DNA of 9,220 bases from Candidatus Heimdallarchaeota archaeon (GTDB lineage Archaea > Asgardarchaeota > Heimdallarchaeia > Heimdallarchaeales > Kariarchaeaceae), in contig JAOUKW010000146.1 of NCBI GenBank assembly GCA_029882335.1, positions 1 to 9,220 on the forward strand, given 5' to 3'. Every line of letters starts with the position of its first letter. The stretch's first letter is position 1. Positions 6,481 through 9,220 of this stretch are shown piece after piece. Below the pieces are notes generated by a model. That model was not told where the DNA came from. It saw nothing but the letters and a program-made list of their open reading frames with translations, and searched no databases. The translations under genes were made by a program, and so were the position numbers.

Positions 6481-6664
6481 TTTTATCACCTTCAAAATAT
6501 TTTAATTTTACACGTGAAGATATGAATGATTTCTCAGATAGCCAGCTTAATACGATATTTCGAATAATTTCAGAGTTCGTACTTCCAAGTTCTCCTTTGA
6601 ACATATTGACTAATTCTAATTGTTCATCACTAAGAGTAACATGAATTCTGTTTGATTTTGCCAT
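6470..6664 (-). CDS. Ribbon-helix-helix (CopG/Arc-type) DNA-binding protein
   Basis: A 64-residue protein with the ribbon-helix-helix layout. NRIHVTLS (5-12) is the DNA-contacting beta strand. DEQLELVNMFKGELG (13-27) is the first helix, and TNSEIIRNIVLSWLSEKSF (29-47) is the second helix after the conserved turn. A basic then acidic tail follows. Such proteins dimerise and usually bind short, tandem operator repeats in the major groove. The gene is divergent from the nuclease gene (114 bases between starts) and overlaps the methyltransferase gene downstream. That position suits a regulator of the restriction-modification locus, taking the place of the helix-turn-helix C protein known in many bacterial systems; this role is inferred. 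ATG start without a Shine-Dalgarno site. An antitoxin role is possible, but no toxin gene adjoins it. Confidence 0.85.
   Translation of the reverse strand: MAKSNRIHVTLSDEQLELVNMFKGELGSTNSEIIRNIVLSWLSEKSFISSRVKLKYFEGDKNEE
6485..6490 (-). promoter_or_regulatory. Shine-Dalgarno site of the first methyltransferase gene
   Basis: GGTGAT, preceded by GAA, lies four bases before the ATG at 6480 and inside the end of the upstream ribbon-helix-helix gene. It matches the archaeal anti-Shine-Dalgarno complement (GGAGGTGATC). It decides the start in favour of 6480 and fits an operon-internal gene. Most other genes here lack such a site. Confidence 0.65.
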
Positions 6665-6734
6665 ATGGGTAATTTAATTCTCTATTCTTATTTCTTTTTA
6701 TTACTTTGTAATTATTAATACAAAAGAGGCACAA

Positions 6735-6759
6735 ATAATTCACATAATGTATATAATGT
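6735..6759 (+). promoter_or_regulatory. TATA box of the nuclease gene overlapped by 9-base phased repeats
   Basis: TATATAAT (6750-6757) is centred about 26 bases before the nuclease ATG at 6779, which predicts a leaderless message. Two exact ATAATGT copies (6744-6750, 6753-6759) and a weaker ATAATTC (6735-6741) recur with an exact 9-base period, and the last covers the TATA box. Tandem half-sites at about this spacing are typical ribbon-helix-helix operators, so the neighbouring gene product is a candidate repressor. The promoter call is firmer than the operator call. Confidence 0.45.
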
Positions 6760-6778
6760 TTTTGACAACCGTTTAATT

Positions 6779-7504
6779 ATGCCAAGAGGAATATCTACCA
6801 AAAGAGGAAAGAATAAAGGGATGAAATATGAAGAAAAAATTGCTGAATCACTAAAAAAATTTAATCTAATATGTGATAATTATGAATCAGCAGGAGGTAG
6901 TGAAAAACCCGACCAGTATATCCGTATCAATAATAAATGCTACTATATTGAGATTAAACAGAGTAAATCTGCGGATTATGGTCAAATTGCAATTAAATAC
7001 AGTTTAGAAAAAGAACAATGGTACATTACTAAAGATAATGCAAATTTAGATAAACAATCAAAAATTAACCTGATCGAAGAAGCAAATTTTTTAGAAAAGA
7101 TTAACAATCTATGGAACGAGACACCAAAGAGATTTACTGTTGATAGAAATGAATTCACAGAAGCTGATATGAATTTTGATTATGATTATTTTAGCAAAGG
7201 AGGTGAAGTTTGGGGGGATTACTCAATTAGTTTAATTTGTGATTATTATAATGCGATAGACGTTTATTACATACAGATAAAGGGTTTGGGGCTTTTTTAT
7301 ATGGGTCAAAATCCTGCAAATCTAGAAATCCCAGCATTGGATGGAATAACTAAATTGCGAGCAAGAATTAAGAGAGCTAACTCAAGACATATTAAAAATT
7401 ATAACTTTTTTATTGCTCTAAAATTCCAAGTGGAAAAATCTTTGAGATCAAAACTCTCTCTTGATAATGAAAACTTCCTGTTGCAACTATCCAATTCAAA
7501 ATAA
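6779..7504 (+). CDS. PD-(D/E)XK nuclease, probable type II restriction endonuclease
   Basis: A 241-residue protein whose N-terminal half has the PD-(D/E)XK nuclease core: E18/E19 in MKYEEKIAESLKKF (helix), D45 in EKPDQYI, then E58-I-K60 in YYIEIKQSK and Q69 in ADYGQ. The acid, acid-x-lysine and glutamine arrangement binds metal and cuts DNA in this superfamily. The N-terminus (PRGISTKRGKNKG) is strongly basic. The C-terminal half (about 115-241), with a repeated Tyr/Ile beta pattern and basic helix ITKLRARIKRANSRHIKN, is not recognised and may hold the specificity elements. It lies between two methyltransferase genes, which supports a restriction role over a repair or Holliday-junction nuclease. 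The ATG at 6779 is the first start after the TATA box; no earlier start codon lies nearby in frame. It converges on the second methyltransferase gene with only 4 bases between stops. Confidence 0.75.
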   Translation: MPRGISTKRGKNKGMKYEEKIAESLKKFNLICDNYESAGGSEKPDQYIRINNKCYYIEIKQSKSADYGQIAIKYSLEKEQWYITKDNANLDKQSKINLIEEANFLEKINNLWNETPKRFTVDRNEFTEADMNFDYDYFSKGGEVWGDYSISLICDYYNAIDVYYIQIKGLGLFYMGQNPANLEIPALDGITKLRARIKRANSRHIKNYNFFIALKFQVEKSLRSKLSLDNENFLLQLSNSK

Positions 7505-7508
7505 GAAA

Positions 7509-8735
7509 TCACTGCTTTTGGTAAAAATATATTTCTTCTTCAAGTAATTTATTCCGATATCCTGGAATACTTTTTTTAATTGTCCTTTTATGAATAAATC
7601 CTATTTTGGAAAGAGAAGCAAAAATTTTATTCTTGAGTTGATATTTTTGATTTTCAAGTTCTTTATAACCTATAACGAATACTAAATATTTACCTGATTT
7701 CAAAACACGAAAGCTCTCAGCAAAGAATTTTGATAAATCATCTAAATATGTATCAATCCTGCTTGTAGATGCATTATTTCTTATACCAATTGTCATTGAT
7801 CTAATATCAGAAATATTAAATCCTAAAATTCGATTTTGATATTCATCATTAGCTGGATAATCTAACATGTTAGAATAAGGAGGAGATGTAATAATTCCAT
7901 CTACTGAATTTGATGAAATTGACATATCAGTTGCAGAAGATTTAGAATCAATAGTAATTTTACCAAGGGATAATTTATTATCTCGTTTGTAATCGTAAAT
8001 ACTATTCAATCTATTGTAATACATTTTAATTACGGAATCATAATTAACTTTACATTTTTGGGTATTATTTCTTATATCATAACTGCGAGCAAGAAAATAT
8101 GAAAGGTAACAGAGTTTTACTTGTAACATCTTTTCGAATGGTAAATCTTTTCTGAAGGTACTATTAATGGGTTTATTTAAGAGTGGATAGATTTTTTTTG
8201 ACAAGTCATAGTATCCGTTAAACATTTGATAATTAGATAATAGAAGGTCATTTTTTAATGTCGTAAGAAATCTTGAGAAAGGATTAACGTCCATTGCAAT
8301 AGAATTGATATTTAATAACGAAGCTTCAATATTTGTAGTTCCACTCCCAGCAAAAGGATCTAATAAAATATCGGAATTTTCAAGTCCTAATATATTAATT
8401 ATCGATCGTATCATTTGACCATGAAATTTTCCTTTATATGGATATAGACCATTGACTCCATAACCTACGGCATATTTGTTTTTCTTAAAGTATTGAATTT
8501 TATTCTTACTAAGAGTAATAGGTATTTTGTTTGTTTGATCACAAAACTCGTGATGCAAAGTCTCTTCTCCAGAAAATTCTTTAAAATATGCAAGTCTTTT
8601 AATTTTTTCTGAATCCTTAATACTGTTATACTCTAAATTTGCCAGTTCATATTCGTATCTTTGACTTATATAAGGAATATATTGAAAATCGCTTGCACTA
8701 GTTGGTTTAAGGATTGGCATAGGCTTGACATTCAT
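7509..8735 (-). CDS. DNA amino-methyltransferase with TSPPY motif (probably N4-cytosine), second modification enzyme
   Basis: S-adenosylmethionine-dependent DNA methyltransferase of 408 residues. Motif X-like YPYKGKFHGQMIRSII is at 98-113, motif I LLDPFAGSGTTNIEA at 124-138, motif II AMDVNP at 147-152, and catalytic motif IV TSPPYSNMLDY at 283-293. The later strand RVLKSGKYLVFVIGY is at 343-357. SPPY is the usual mark of N4-cytosine enzymes. The I-then-IV order with about 145 residues between them resembles the alpha arrangement, with the recognition region inside. This is the opposite motif order from the first methyltransferase, so the pair did not arise by recent duplication. The roughly 95-residue N-terminal extension is unassigned. 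The ATG is fixed because the frame upstream has no start before a stop. Its 3' end almost abuts the nuclease gene, so read-through of either gene makes antisense RNA to the other. Confidence 0.88.
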   Translation of the reverse strand: MNVKPMPILKPTSASDFQYIPYISQRYEYELANLEYNSIKDSEKIKRLAYFKEFSGEETLHHEFCDQTNKIPITLSKNKIQYFKKNKYAVGYGVNGLYPYKGKFHGQMIRSIINILGLENSDILLDPFAGSGTTNIEASLLNINSIAMDVNPFSRFLTTLKNDLLLSNYQMFNGYYDLSKKIYPLLNKPINSTFRKDLPFEKMLQVKLCYLSYFLARSYDIRNNTQKCKVNYDSVIKMYYNRLNSIYDYKRDNKLSLGKITIDSKSSATDMSISSNSVDGIITSPPYSNMLDYPANDEYQNRILGFNISDIRSMTIGIRNNASTSRIDTYLDDLSKFFAESFRVLKSGKYLVFVIGYKELENQKYQLKNKIFASLSKIGFIHKRTIKKSIPGYRNKLLEEEIYFYQKQ

Positions 8736-8756
8736 ACAAACATAACTTTTGGATTC

Positions 8757-8766
8757 GTTATTAAAA
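8757..8766 (-). promoter_or_regulatory. TATA-like box of the second methyltransferase gene
   Basis: TTTTAATAAC on the minus strand is centred about 26-27 bases before the ATG at 8735, which would give a leaderless message. No Shine-Dalgarno motif precedes the ATG. Transcription from the upstream helix-turn-helix gene, which ends 69 bases before the ATG, is the alternative. Confidence 0.35.
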
Positions 8767-8804
8767 CTCCTAAATTCATTGTTTTAATTACCTGCAAATT
8801 TTTC

Positions 8805-9220
8805 TCACATTATTTCTTTAATCAATTTTCTTATTCTATTACTTTCAATATAACTTCTTGGAAGTCTAGTTTGGCGATGTAATTCTAAAAATGTCACATT
8901 TTTACATTCAGATAATAATTTCTCAACATTTCTTATGATTATATTCTCCTTACGTTTTTCTTGATCAACAATTGCTTTGCTGACAATTTCCTTGAATCTC
9001 TTTTTTTCAAGAATTCGATGAACATCAACGTTTAATATTCTTGAAACTGATCTATTGCTAATTAATTGATTCGAAGAAACTAACCTATCGATAGCTTCCA
9101 AAATTTTTCCTTCAAAATCAATTATTCTCTTTTCCTTTTGTTTACCAATCGCTTCGAGTACATAGTCATTGATTATTGGATGCTTTAAGAATCTATCTCG
9201 GTGGCATCCAATTTCACTAG
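8805..9220 (-). CDS. DNA-binding protein with three tandem helix-turn-helix modules, partial (N-terminus beyond right edge)
   Basis: The minus strand is open from the right edge to TGA at 8805-8807, 137 visible residues, with no in-frame ATG. A TTG at 9101 is a possible but unlikely start because coding continues upstream of it. Three 18-residue modules align: residues 3-20 (IGCHRDRFLKHPIINDYV), 62-79 (LNVDVHRILEKKRFKEIV) and 116-133 (QTRLPRSYIESNRIRKLI), spaced 59 and 54 residues apart. Each has a turn, a recognition-type helix and a basic run. In the last two, the preceding residues also align as a first helix, so the unit is probably a whole helix-turn-helix domain of about 55 residues. 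No enzyme motif is visible in this part. It lies upstream of the second methyltransferase gene on the same strand and may be a regulator or specificity partner of the locus, or the C-terminal part of a recombinase-associated protein. The family is not recognised. Confidence 0.7.
   Translation of the reverse strand, partial: SEIGCHRDRFLKHPIINDYVLEAIGKQKEKRIIDFEGKILEAIDRLVSSNQLISNRSVSRILNVDVHRILEKKRFKEIVSKAIVDQEKRKENIIIRNVEKLLSECKNVTFLELHRQTRLPRSYIESNRIRKLIKEIM

Noticed and set aside
6481..6495. Longer first methyltransferase starting at TTG 6495
   Set aside because: The five extra residues overlap the GGTGAT ribosome site that lies 4 bases before the ATG at 6480, so the ATG is the better start.
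8732..8779. A 15-codon leader frame whose TGA overlaps the second methyltransferase ATG (ATGA)
   Set aside because: The overlap is the kind seen in coupled genes, but there is no convincing ribosome site, and a TATA-like box at 8757-8766 inside this frame would make the methyltransferase message leaderless. Too weak to annotate.
9099..9101. TTG at 9101 as the start of the helix-turn-helix gene
   Set aside because: The same frame is open to the right edge, and its translation contains a further helix-turn-helix module matching the other two, so the gene begins outside the window.

Overview
The window looks archaeal. TATA-like boxes sit about 24-35 bases upstream of most starts, several predicted transcripts are leaderless, and one gene instead has a clear internal Shine-Dalgarno site. 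The gene set includes a family-4 [4Fe-4S] uracil-DNA glycosylase with a C-terminal PCNA-binding motif and a large adenosylcobalamin-dependent ribonucleotide reductase. The DNA is AT-rich. A Nitrososphaeria (Thaumarchaeota)-like or Asgard-like archaeon would fit, but the lineage cannot be fixed from this sequence alone.

Left part, about 1-5300 (housekeeping). A small repeat protein runs off the left edge on the minus strand. It is divergent from the uracil-DNA glycosylase gene (400-1023, plus). That gene converges on a 3-hydroxyacyl-CoA (3-hydroxybutyryl-CoA) dehydrogenase gene (1180-2034, minus), with an A/T-rich inverted repeat between them that could terminate both. A gene-free stretch of about 580 bases follows (2035-2613), holding CTAG palindromes and two RNA-hairpin candidates. 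After it comes the class II ribonucleotide reductase gene (2614-5301, plus), probably the cell's dNTP source.

Right part, about 5340-9220 (accessory island). Three imperfect 19-21 base tandem repeats lie just after the reductase gene. Beyond them is what looks like a complete restriction-modification locus of noticeably higher AT content. It contains a beta-type amino-methyltransferase with DPPF (minus), a ribbon-helix-helix protein gene that overlaps its start (minus), a PD-(D/E)XK nuclease gene (plus), and a second amino-methyltransferase with TSPPY (minus) ending 4 bases from the nuclease gene. A DNA-binding protein with three tandem helix-turn-helix modules lies upstream of the second methyltransferase and runs off the right edge.

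How the parts may work together. The two methyltransferases belong to different classes, as in known systems where each strand of an asymmetric site is modified by its own enzyme, and the nuclease gene lies between them. The ribbon-helix-helix protein is placed where a controller protein would be expected. Short repeats phased at 9 bases overlap the nuclease TATA box and are a plausible operator. These regulatory links are inferences from sequence layout, not demonstrated facts.
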